A model generated the notes under the pieces. It saw only the letters and a list, made by a program, of their open reading frames with translations, ran no database searches and was not told where the DNA came from. From IMG/VR virus record IMGVR_UViG_3300025154_000359, positions 1-25,493 of that record: a stretch of 25,493 bases of DNA; one strand, given 5' to 3'. A program made the translations under genes and the position numbers. This DNA is from a virus. This document shows positions 15,581 to 20,848 of the stretch, in pieces. The stretch's first letter is position 1. Every line of letters begins with the position of its first letter.

Positions 15581-15849
15581 TTTGCAAGTCTGTTAATATT
15601 ATTATACACTATTTCAAGGCACATTTCAAGGTGTTCTCGAAAATATTTTTTTATTTCTTCGTGTGTCAACATTTTAAAAGTGTGTATTTCCGTATGATGT
15701 TCAGCGCACACCGGAAAAGCAGATATATATAAAACTTCCGGTATATGTTTTTGTCTTTTAGGATAGTGATGTATCTGCTGGTATCTTACCCCACACCGGA
15801 TACACGGCAGGTTATACTGATCTGCTATTTCATGGCAAAGACTAATCAT
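15574..15849 (-). CDS. HNH-like zinc protein (DUF968/NinG-type layout)
   Basis: This is a 91-residue protein. CIRCG (16-20), IHHYPK (26-31), then FPVCAEHHTEIH (45-56) give the C-x-x-C, H-H, C-x-x-H-H-x-x-x-H arrangement of small HNH-like phage proteins such as DUF968 recombination-linked proteins. These residues would hold the zinc and the catalytic metal. A helix with LTHEEIKKYF follows. It is likely a DNA-acting nuclease or a relative; cleavage activity cannot be confirmed from the sequence. The gene starts by ATGA overlap. Confidence 0.65.
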   Translation of the reverse strand: MISLCHEIADQYNLPCIRCGVRYQQIHHYPKRQKHIPEVLYISAFPVCAEHHTEIHTFKMLTHEEIKKYFREHLEMCLEIVYNNINRLAKC

Positions 15850-16034
15850 TTCTTTTCTTCAAGCAATTTACATTTCTGTTTATACAGTTTTATAATAGCT
15901 TCATGTAATTGGTTTTTTTCCTGCTCAAGCGTGTTCATAAGTGCAGCCTGTTTTTTTAAGAAAATATTGTGCGCGTTTATTTCTGCAAAACATTCTTTTA
16001 TTTCACTGTCTATTTTGTCAATTTCTGCTGTCAT
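15846..16034 (-). CDS. Small coiled-coil protein (62 residues)
   Basis: The protein begins MTAEIDKIDSEIKECFAEIN and ends KQKCKLLEEKK. It is helical with a repeating I/L/F/A hydrophobic pattern, typical of a short coiled coil. It is the first gene after the cassette array in transcription order, and its ATG sits about 17 bases beyond the last attC-like half-site. Function unknown. Confidence 0.55.
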   Translation of the reverse strand: MTAEIDKIDSEIKECFAEINAHNIFLKKQAALMNTLEQEKNQLHEAIIKLYKQKCKLLEEKK

Positions 16035-16158
16035 TGTTTTCCCTTTTTAATGGCGTATAATCGCTGTTGTGTGAAGTGGGAGTCGTCTGAGTATGCAAAC
16101 TCAGTGGCATGGAATTGCCTTGTATGTAAGGCTTACCGACATTACACTTCCCTGACAT
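16018..16158 (-). CDS. Possible short cassette ORF (46 residues), doubtful
   Basis: This frame reads MSGKCNVGKPYIQGNSMPLS and ends with the attC-encoded tail SHNSDYTPLKR. A GGAG lies 11 bases before this ATG; an in-frame ATG at 16182 has no ribosome site. The region is mostly inverted repeats, and the amino acid sequence has no recognisable fold, so this may be a non-coding cassette whose frame is open by chance. Confidence 0.2.
   Translation of the reverse strand: MSGKCNVGKPYIQGNSMPLSLHTQTTPTSHNSDYTPLKRENNDSRN
16051..16075 (-). other. attC-like half-site, downstream edge of the array
   Basis: This is the R''/L'' type arm (plus strand GGCGTATAATCGC then TGTTGTGTGA), nearly the same as the corresponding arm of the complete sites. 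The partner arm is missing: the sequence runs straight into the start of the coiled-coil gene at 16034. I read it as a truncated attC left at the array boundary. Confidence 0.6.
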
Positions 16159-16183
16159 TTCATTCAGTTCTCCGACTCCCATT

Positions 16184-16274
16184 TCGCACAATGTTTGCGA
16201 GTACCCGAAGTGACCACAGGTCATTTGGGCGTAGATGCGTAAGCATCAAAGCCGGGTAATCGCTGTTGTACGAC
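16184..16274 (-). other. attC-like site 5 (91 nt)
   Basis: The arms GCGAGTACCC (16197-16206) and GGGTAATCGC (16254-16263) pair at 9 of 10 positions. The outer arms are TCGCACAATGTTT and GCTGTTGTACGAC. The variable centre holds two perfect small hairpins: TGACC/GGTCA (16211-16223) and GATGC/GCATC (16234-16247). The 88-residue gene upstream ends inside this site. Confidence 0.7.
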
Positions 16275-16487
16275 GTTTTCGATTGATTCTACAATATCAT
16301 AAGCAGACATTTGATTTAATCCTATTTTTCCATGCCAACATTCAAATATTTGTCTTATTGTTTCTTCATACTCAACTTGAATAATATCTTCTCTTCTAAA
16401 AATACTTTTTTGGCTTCGTTCTCTTGGTGTTTCGCTACAAGGACAATCTCTTAATGAGAGCCCGCATTTATCACATTTATATAACAT
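16221..16487 (-). CDS. Cassette-borne small zinc-binding protein
   Basis: This is an 88-residue protein. LYKCDKCGLSLRDCPCSE gives C-x-x-C followed by C-x-C in the first 17 residues, a probable zinc knuckle. A basic stretch and a helix (EYEETIRQIFECWHGK) follow. The last 15 residues (about VVQQRLPGFDAYASTPK) are encoded by the attC-like site itself and probably do not belong to the original fold. A weak AGAGAG ribosome site precedes the ATG. No named family is recognised. Confidence 0.55.
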   Translation of the reverse strand: MLYKCDKCGLSLRDCPCSETPRERSQKSIFRREDIIQVEYEETIRQIFECWHGKIGLNQMSAYDIVESIENVVQQRLPGFDAYASTPK

Positions 16488-16499
16488 ATTTTTACTCTC

Positions 16500-16583
16500 T
16501 TATTTTTTTACAATTTGTCCATCACTCAAAGTAGTATAAAATTCACATAAATGTTGGCATATATCGCATTCTTTATTTTCCAT
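16500..16583 (-). CDS. Cassette-borne micro-protein (27 residues)
   Basis: The frame MENKECDICQHLCEFYTTLS ending DGQIVKK has a C-x-x-C-x-x-x-C pattern. It is preceded by a textbook AAAGGAG site 5 bases from the ATG. That ribosome site lies between the attC-like boundary at about 16607 and the ATG, where each cassette's gene start is found. It overlaps the end of the upstream methyltransferase frame by 11 bases. Function unknown. Confidence 0.5.
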   Translation of the reverse strand: MENKECDICQHLCEFYTTLSDGQIVKK

Positions 16584-17325
16584 GTCTGCTCCTTTCAATC
16601 GAAAATGTCGTACAACGTTCGCGATTATACACCGTTTTAATGGCGTTATAATCGCTGTGTATGACGTTACCGCCTGCATCTTGAATTCTTTTAACTGCAA
16701 TGTCATAATATTTTTTTTCCTTCTCTATACCGATAAAATGCCGATTATTTTTTACACAAGCAATTCCCGTTGTTCCACTCCCCATGAATGGATCAATAAT
16801 AATATATTCTTCTGGTAATATTTGTATAATATTATTCATGACCTGCAATGGCATTTGACAAGGATGATCTGTTTTATCCTTACTTACATTTTTCACCTGA
16901 TTGATTTCCCACCAGTCGTATAATCGTGCTGATTTTCCTTCCGCAATACGTTTCATTATTCTTTTATCTTTAGGATTTTTGTATTCTTGTTTACCTTTTC
17001 TCATATCTGGTTTAATTCCGAAAAATGCAATGTCTCGATGTTGTTTTGCTGTATTTGAATTATACACCCAAGATATTACTTTATCGGGAAAATGTCCGAT
17101 ATTAAAAGCGTGTTTGTATATTTCTTCCGGATAATGAATAATAACATGGCGGTAATTATCGAAAACAGATTTTAATAAATCGTAATATTCATCATCTGGT
17201 AAGTTATCGTTATATCCAGTATAGTGATACCCGATATTAAACGGTGGATCACTAACTACCAAGCATTTTTCGTTATCAAATGTTTTCATCGCTTCTAAAC
17301 AATCAGCATTATAAAGTTTTATCAT
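16573..17325 (-). CDS. Orphan DNA methyltransferase (beta class, N6-A/N4-C), cassette gene 4
   Basis: This is a 250-residue amino-methyltransferase. The catalytic DPPF (26-29) comes before the SAM-binding DPFMGSGTTG (178-187), the beta-class order. HPCQ (154-157) is the conserved segment before motif I, and the target-recognition part lies at about 60-150. No restriction nuclease is next to it, so it probably protects phage DNA or changes host methylation. The AAAGGA ribosome site is present. The normal fold should end near IQDAGGN (about 220). The last 30 residues are encoded by the attC-like site and then by the next cassette's leader, because the stop in the site is out of frame here. The 3' end matches the other methyltransferase exactly over 93 bp. 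Confidence 0.85.
   Translation of the reverse strand: MIKLYNADCLEAMKTFDNEKCLVVSDPPFNIGYHYTGYNDNLPDDEYYDLLKSVFDNYRHVIIHYPEEIYKHAFNIGHFPDKVISWVYNSNTAKQHRDIAFFGIKPDMRKGKQEYKNPKDKRIMKRIAEGKSARLYDWWEINQVKNVSKDKTDHPCQMPLQVMNNIIQILPEEYIIIDPFMGSGTTGIACVKNNRHFIGIEKEKKYYDIAVKRIQDAGGNVIHSDYNAIKTVYNRERCTTFSIERSRHGK
16607..16665 (-). other. attC-like site 4 (59 nt)
   Basis: The plus-strand outer arm GTCGTACAACGTTCGCGATTATA and the far arm TATAATCGCTGTGTATGAC pair along the length of the site, apart from an asymmetric spacer (CGTTC against C/A). The short centre is ACACCGTTTTAATGGCGT with an ACGCC/GGTGT-like hairpin. It lies between methyltransferase cassette 4 and the 27-residue gene. Confidence 0.75.
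16647..16739 (-). repeat. 93-bp direct repeat, copy 1 (methyltransferase 3' end plus attC arm)
   Basis: This stretch is identical to 17624-17716. It covers the last codons of the methyltransferase and the R''/L'' arm of the attC-like site. Beyond it, towards the 5' end of the genes, the two copies diverge clearly. Confidence 0.9.
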
Positions 17326-17349
17326 TGCAGTTTCCTTTCAGGCGGTAAT

Positions 17350-17408
17350 GTCATACAACGTTCGTCGCTATGCGCCGTTTCAATGGCGTGTAGTCGCTGT
17401 TGTGTGAT
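17350..17408 (-). other. attC-like site 3 (59 nt)
   Basis: The arms GTCATACAACGTTCGTCGCTATGCGCC and GGCGTGTAGTCGCTGTTGTGTGAT (plus strand) pair around a short GTTTCAAT centre, with the same asymmetric spacer as the other sites. The stop codon of the upstream small gene (TGA at 17351-17353) lies in the terminal R-like box. Confidence 0.75.
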
Positions 17409-17566
17409 GTAGGAGTTTTTATAAGAGGGCAATCATTTGGAGTTATCCCTTTAAACATAGATAACTCTATGCAGTTTTTTGTTAAGTCACAAATTCGTTC
17501 TTTATAACGTAAATAGTTACGATTAGTTTTATGCTTGCATTTTTGGCATTTACTTTTACTAGCCAT
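17351..17566 (-). CDS. Cassette-borne small zinc-type protein
   Basis: This 71-residue protein starts MASKSKCQKCKHKTNRNYLR, with C-x-x-C near the N-terminus, then ICDLTKNC and ITPNDCPLIK with more cysteines. This is the pattern of short phage or bacterial Cys-rich proteins that end in a D-C-P-L block. The last 20 residues (TSHNSDYTPLKR and after) are encoded by attC-like site 3. AGGAG precedes the ATG by 6 bases. Function unknown. Confidence 0.55.
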   Translation of the reverse strand: MASKSKCQKCKHKTNRNYLRYKERICDLTKNCIELSMFKGITPNDCPLIKTPTSHNSDYTPLKRRIATNVV

Positions 17567-17580
17567 TTTAAACTCCTATT

Positions 17581-17642
17581 TCGTACAACGTTTGCGATTA
17601 TACGATGTCCGCTCCGGATTTAGTATAATCGCTGTGTATGAC
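17581..17642 (-). other. attC-like site 2 (62 nt)
   Basis: The arms TCGTACAACGTTTGCGATTATACG and GTATAATCGCTGTGTATGAC (plus strand) include a perfect 10-bp GCGATTATAC/GTATAATCGC pair. The centre TCCGCTCCGGA is itself palindromic. The stop codon of methyltransferase cassette 2 (TAA at 17598-17600) is in the L-like arm. Confidence 0.8.
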
Positions 17643-18236
17643 GTTACCGCCTGCATCTTGAATTCTTTTAACTGCAATGTCATAATATTTTTTTTCCTTC
17701 TCTATACCGATAAAATTACGATTTAATTTAACACACGCAACGCCGGTAGTACCACTTCCCATAAATGGGTCTAATATTGTATCACAATCAAACATCTTTA
17801 TAATATACTCCATGACATCTAATGTTCTTTGTGTTGGGTGAGCAACTCTTTCTTTTTTCATACCAGCCGTGTTTGCAATAAACCAATTACGCCCATTCGA
17901 TAAATATTTTTTATACTTCATAAAAACTATGTCAAAACAATTTGGCATTTTATGTTTTGTCATTTGACTGAAGTTTTTTATGCTTACAAATGGTTCATAA
18001 TCATCAAATAAATGACTTACAAATGGGATGGCTTTTGATGATTGAAAAATAATAATTGTTTCACATATCAATTCAAAATTACTTTTATATTTATCTAACC
18101 ACTTTGCGTATTCTTGCCAAGTTTTTTCATCATTTTCAAAATATCCCATATTCCACGGAGGGTCAGTTATGACAGCGTCAATTTTATCGGGATTAAGTAA
18201 AAATGGTTTATTATCTCCGTGTATTAGTTTTATCAT
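17598..18236 (-). CDS. Orphan DNA methyltransferase (beta class), cassette gene 2
   Basis: This is a 212-residue amino-methyltransferase. DPPW (25-28) is the catalytic motif, followed by a middle region (about 40-130) that differs from the paralogue. HPTQ (133-136) and the SAM site DPFMGSGTTG (156-165) follow. It is an intact beta-class layout without a cognate nuclease nearby. The AAAGGA site and 5' leader are almost the same as in cassette 4, while the target-recognition part is different. The two enzymes may therefore methylate different sequences. The tail after DAGGN is attC-encoded and ends at a stop within the site. Confidence 0.85.
   Translation of the reverse strand: MIKLIHGDNKPFLLNPDKIDAVITDPPWNMGYFENDEKTWQEYAKWLDKYKSNFELICETIIIFQSSKAIPFVSHLFDDYEPFVSIKNFSQMTKHKMPNCFDIVFMKYKKYLSNGRNWFIANTAGMKKERVAHPTQRTLDVMEYIIKMFDCDTILDPFMGSGTTGVACVKLNRNFIGIEKEKKYYDIAVKRIQDAGGNVIHSDYTKSGADIV
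17624..17716 (-). repeat. 93-bp direct repeat, copy 2
   Basis: Identical to 16647-16739; see that entry. The flanks diverge at 17717, where G in copy 1 becomes T here. Confidence 0.9.
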
Positions 18237-18260
18237 TTCTGTTTCCTTTCAAGCGGTAAT

Positions 18261-18413
18261 GTCATACAACGTTTGCGATTATGCGAAGTGCGTAGCATTT
18301 AGGCGTTGTATTTCTTTGACTCCTTTACATATTTTTTCGTCTGTTCTTTCGCCGTCATAATATAGTTCATCGAGTATCTTATACAACGCCACCGCATAAT
18401 CGCTGTTGTGCGC
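18261..18413 (-). other. attC-like site 1 (153 nt, long)
   Basis: The outer arms GTCATACAACGTTTGCGATTATGC and GCATAATCGCTGTTGTGCGC (plus strand) pair. A second perfect 10-bp pair, GGCGTTGTAT (18302-18311) with ATACAACGCC (18381-18390), extends the stem inward. The long centre is coding for the small gene of cassette 1. The length is above that of the neighbouring sites, though long attC sites are known. Confidence 0.65.
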
Positions 18414-18539
18414 TGTTTGTACTATTTCTTTTTTAAATTGTTCATACCCTGCACGAAATGACTTATTTTGGATGTTGATAATTTCAACTTCTTCAGGTGA
18501 TTTTTCTCCAGTTGGAAAAGGTAACATGTTATTAAGCAT
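18279..18539 (-). CDS. Cassette-borne hypothetical protein, cassette gene 1
   Basis: This 86-residue acidic protein starts MLNNMLPFPTGEKSPEEVEI. The first 40 residues form an ordinary charged region with a helix (FRAGYEQFKKEI). From about TAHNSDY onward the residues are encoded by the unusually long attC-like site, whose centre carries a further helix-like segment (ILDELYYDGERTDEKI). AAGGAG is 6 bases before the ATG. It is the first gene after the upstream half-site. No family is recognised. Confidence 0.5.
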   Translation of the reverse strand: MLNNMLPFPTGEKSPEEVEIINIQNKSFRAGYEQFKKEIVQTAHNSDYAVALYKILDELYYDGERTDEKICKGVKEIQRLNATHFA

Positions 18540-18563
18540 TTACTACTCCTTATTATTACAAAT

Positions 18564-18589
18564 TGCGCACAACTATTAATTATACGAAC
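18564..18589 (-). other. attC/attI-like half-site, upstream edge of the array
   Basis: The plus strand reads TGCGCACAACTATTAATTATACGAAC, which aligns with the R'/L' arm of the complete sites (ACAAC, spacer, ATTATACGA). The opposite arm is absent. It overlaps the end of the NinB-like gene, whose TAA stop lies inside it. It marks where the first cassette joins the phage backbone. Confidence 0.5.
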
Positions 18590-19001
18590 TTTTATTATCC
18601 ATTTCATTATTTATTTCACCGGTAATGTCGCCGATTTCACATTTTAAAATATACGTTGCTACAAATTGTAGGCAATTTTGTACATACTGGTTAAAATTAT
18701 CCTGCGGCATTTCGTTAAACGCCGTGCTGGTTACGTTAAACTTTGTCTTTAATGTTTCGTGCCATGCCTGGGGAGGTATACTGTCAACATCCGAAGCCTG
18801 CGTTATTGTGTCCGGAGTATTATCAGAAAGAAAACGTAGAAAAGCCCAATAAAATTTATTTTGTTCAGATGAACGGCAGGTGTCGTTTTCTAAATAATCG
18901 GCTATTTTATTAGCGTGTTGCCGTGCCTGTTCTGGTGTCTGTGAGAACTGCGCTGCTATATACCGCGTCAATCCTGCTTTTTTCTCTTTAGTAAGTTTCA
19001 T
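18576..19001 (-). CDS. NinB-like recombination protein
   Basis: This 141-residue protein has RSSEQNKFYWAFLRFLSD in the middle, matching the R-S/T-x-x-Q-N-x-x-x-W-x-x-L block of NinB/Orf-type phage recombination proteins. PPQAWHETLKTKFN and a serine/threonine stretch before FNQYVQNCLQFVATYI follow, as in that family. Such proteins bind single-stranded DNA or help RecA-like strand exchange. It is coupled to the SSB-like gene by TAATG. The last six residues run into the edge half-site of the cassette array. The assignment rests on pattern recall. Confidence 0.5.
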   Translation of the reverse strand: MKLTKEKKAGLTRYIAAQFSQTPEQARQHANKIADYLENDTCRSSEQNKFYWAFLRFLSDNTPDTITQASDVDSIPPQAWHETLKTKFNVTSTAFNEMPQDNFNQYVQNCLQFVATYILKCEIGDITGEINNEMDNKSSYN

Positions 19002-19384
19002 TAAAACTGATCAGCAGCCAGTGGATCACTGTCTTCAGCTTCAAATTCTTTTTTAAGGTTTTCAATTGTTTTTGAAGGCTCATCGTCAACTTCAACTTTA
19101 CACTTGTGAACAGGCTTTTTGCCGAATTTTGTTTCGGCTACTTCGGTGCCGATATAAGTAATTCTGCACATTGTACCCGGCTGAACATTTTTCATTAAAT
19201 AATTTAAGTGAGAAAACCCATAAATGTTTTTTTCACCTTTCCCAGTTTCAAATTCATAGGAAATCTGTTCTCCCATTTTTGTTTGAAACTTGTGATTGCC
19301 GAGATACTTGCCGGTTAGCGGTTTGCCCGGAAACTTTTTTAGATCGATACTTTCGCCGCCGCCTTTAATTTCTTTAAATGCCAT
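19001..19384 (-). CDS. Single-stranded-DNA-binding-like protein
   Basis: This 127-residue protein starts MAFKEIKGGGESIDLKKFPG. A beta-rich body with YLGNHKFQTK and NIYGFSHLNYLM could be an OB-type fold. The C-terminus is acidic and disordered and ends DPLAADQF, an acidic tail with a terminal phenylalanine like the partner-binding tip of bacterial SSB. It sits between rtcB and the NinB-like gene, among replication and recombination genes, with an AAAGGAG site, its own promoter and a hairpin leader. It could be another small phage ssDNA-binding family. Confidence 0.5.
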   Translation of the reverse strand: MAFKEIKGGGESIDLKKFPGKPLTGKYLGNHKFQTKMGEQISYEFETGKGEKNIYGFSHLNYLMKNVQPGTMCRITYIGTEVAETKFGKKPVHKCKVEVDDEPSKTIENLKKEFEAEDSDPLAADQF

Positions 19385-19452
19385 GTGTTGCTCCTTTTGC
19401 TTGAATGGTATCTTATATTACTTATGCCTTATGGCAATAAGCCGAAAATAGG

Positions 19453-19510
19453 TCGGGCGGCAGGTATTGAATATAGACTTGGAGGTTCTTTATTACGCCG
19501 TGCCGCCCGA
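19453..19510 (-). promoter_or_regulatory. Hairpin leader of the SSB-like gene
   Basis: TCGGGCGGCA (19453-19462) and TGCCGCCCGA (19501-19510) are a perfect 10-bp inverted repeat with a 38-base loop. It lies downstream of the promoter and before the ribosome site. It is not followed by a T-tract in the direction of transcription, so it is not a classical terminator. The rest of the 182-base gap holds the promoter and no gene. Confidence 0.6.
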
Positions 19511-19541
19511 TATGTTTTGTATTGTTCCAAGTCATGCTGAT

Positions 19542-19570
19542 ATTATAATCGATTTTTTGCATAAAGTCAA
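19542..19570 (-). promoter_or_regulatory. Sigma70-type promoter for the SSB-like gene
   Basis: Minus-strand TTGACT (19565-19570) and TATAAT (19542-19547) have a 17-base spacer. The TGA inside the -35 element is the rtcB stop codon. The expected start is near 19535, giving a long leader of about 150 bases. Confidence 0.8.
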
Positions 19571-20724
19571 GCTTTTATTACTGCAATAGGAAATAATTTT
19601 TCTTTTATATCTACTAAATCATTTTGATTAATCATTACCTCATCAATATTTTTATATGCACTTGTTGCTTCTTCAAGGTCTTGAGCTTTAGAAATATTAT
19701 GAATAATTCCTTGTTTATTTAAAATTGATATTTCTTCTTCAAGATTTAATTTTTTAATAGCTTCTTTCCTACCCATTTTCCTGCCTGCCCCATGAGAACA
19801 TGACATAAAAGATTCTATATTCCCTTTTCCGGTTATGATATAACTACAAGAACCCTGTGAACCGGGTATTATTCCTATAGTTCCTAATCTTGCCAGCGTT
19901 GCGCCTTTTCTGTGTACAATAACATTTTTATTAAAATGATGTTCATGCGCAGCATAATTATGATGTATATTAATAATGTCATTAAATTTTATTGTATCAA
20001 AAGTCTCAATAAAAATATTTTTTATTTTTTCAATCATATTCAATCTGCTTTGTTTTGCAAAAGACAAAGCAAAATTCATACAGGAAAAATATTCTTTTGC
20101 TTCTATCGTGTCCATTGGTAAAAAAGATAATTCTTTATCCGGAATATCAGAATGCCATTTTGAACATAAAGACAATGCCTTGTCATGATATTCTTTAGCA
20201 ATTTTTAATCCAAAATTACGAGAACCAGAATGAAGCATTATCCATAATTTACTCGCTACGCTTTTTTGTATTTCAATAAAATGATTACCGCCCCCCAGAG
20301 TACCAATTTGTTTTTTTGCACTATCGATTTCTTGCTGAATTATTTTTATATCAGGTACATTGTTAAATCCTTCCCACTCCTGATTTTCATTGTGATGAGA
20401 AAATCCCACTGGTATTTCTTTTTTTATTCTTTCTAATATTTTTATTAATAATTCTTTATTAATATCTTCAATCTCTAAAGATGTTTCTACCGCGCACATT
20501 CCACAACCAATATCAACACCAACTGCATTTGGTATAACAACATTTTCACACGCTATTACTCCGCCTATAGGCATTCCATAGCCTTGATGTGAGTCCGGCA
20601 TAATAGCAACGTGTTTATAAATAAATGGCAAATTAGCAAGATTTTTTGCTTGCAATAAAGCACCATCTTCAATTTTTTCTAACCATAATTTAATAGGTTT
20701 TTTTTCTGTTAATATAATTTGCAT
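19567..20724 (-). CDS. rtcB: RtcB-type RNA ligase
   Basis: This 385-residue ligase has the conserved RtcB sites in order: VDIGCGM with metal D71 and C74, GGGNHF with H148, LHSGSR with H165, NYAAHEH (about 256-262), HRKGAT with H271, and SCSHGAGR with H311. RtcB seals 2',3'-cyclic phosphate or 3'-phosphate RNA to 5'-OH ends using GTP and Mn. In phages it can repair tRNAs cut by host anticodon nucleases. The ATG at 20724 has an AAAGGAG site and a promoter with a hairpin leader. The longer frame from 20772 would run back through that hairpin, so I reject it. Every active-site residue I can place is present. Confidence 0.92.
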   Translation of the reverse strand: MQIILTEKKPIKLWLEKIEDGALLQAKNLANLPFIYKHVAIMPDSHQGYGMPIGGVIACENVVIPNAVGVDIGCGMCAVETSLEIEDINKELLIKILERIKKEIPVGFSHHNENQEWEGFNNVPDIKIIQQEIDSAKKQIGTLGGGNHFIEIQKSVASKLWIMLHSGSRNFGLKIAKEYHDKALSLCSKWHSDIPDKELSFLPMDTIEAKEYFSCMNFALSFAKQSRLNMIEKIKNIFIETFDTIKFNDIINIHHNYAAHEHHFNKNVIVHRKGATLARLGTIGIIPGSQGSCSYIITGKGNIESFMSCSHGAGRKMGRKEAIKKLNLEEEISILNKQGIIHNISKAQDLEEATSAYKNIDEVMINQNDLVDIKEKLFPIAVIKA

Positions 20725-20742
20725 TTTAACTCCTTTAAAGGT

Positions 20743-20788
20743 CGCGCCGGACTGCATAGACCTGCCAGCCATTGCTGTACGCGGCGCG
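20743..20788 (-). promoter_or_regulatory. Hairpin leader of rtcB
   Basis: CGCGCCG (20743-20749) and CGGCGCG (20782-20788) pair perfectly around a 32-base loop between the promoter and the AAAGGAG ribosome site. It is the second of three leaders of this type in the window. Confidence 0.55.
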
Positions 20789-20819
20789 TTATATTTTTTG
20801 CTTGTTTGACAGTAAATAT

Positions 20820-20848
20820 ATTATAATACATTTTTCGTTCAAAGTCAA
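20820..20848 (-). promoter_or_regulatory. Sigma70-type promoter for rtcB
   Basis: Minus-strand TTGACT (20843-20848) and TATAAT (20820-20825) have a 17-base spacer. The TGA in the -35 box is the stop of the upstream 52-residue gene. The leader is about 90 bases long. Confidence 0.8.

Larger units (their letters stand above)
16051..18589 (-). mobile_element. Integrase-less integron-type gene-cassette array (CALIN-like)
   Basis: Five complete imperfect-palindrome sites and two edge half-sites occur here, all in one orientation, at the 3' end of successive genes. Each site, read in gene direction, has the arms ACACAACAGCGATTATAC and GTATAATCGCAAACGTTGTATGAC around a variable centre. The inner L-like arms (GCGATTATAC/GTATAATCGC) pair perfectly or nearly so. 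The outer R-like arms end ..ACAAC/GTTGT.., with one spacer base on one side and three or four on the other. These are the properties of attC sites (paired R and L boxes, an unpaired asymmetric spacer, a variable terminal structure). The outer box differs from the published RYYYAAC/GTTRRRY consensus at one position per arm. No integrase is in the window. Cassette content: a small ORF, methyltransferase, Zn protein, methyltransferase, two small genes, and a tiny structured cassette. Confidence 0.7.

Noticed and set aside
16500-16706. 68-residue frame over attC-like site 4
   Set aside because: Its first 41 codons are the other-frame reading of the methyltransferase end and the site. Only the last 27 residues have a ribosome site.
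16051-18589. Palindromic sites as REP/MITE-type repeats
   Set aside because: All sites share one orientation, lie at single gene ends, have an asymmetric spacer and variable centres, and have half-sites at both edges. This favours attC, though it is not excluded.
19453-19510. Rho-independent terminator after rtcB
   Set aside because: The inverted repeat lies downstream of the next promoter's start point, has a long loop and lacks a T-tract.
20725-20772. Longer N-terminus for RtcB
   Set aside because: It would run through the leader hairpin and past the AAAGGAG site. The ATG at 20724 matches the usual RtcB start region.
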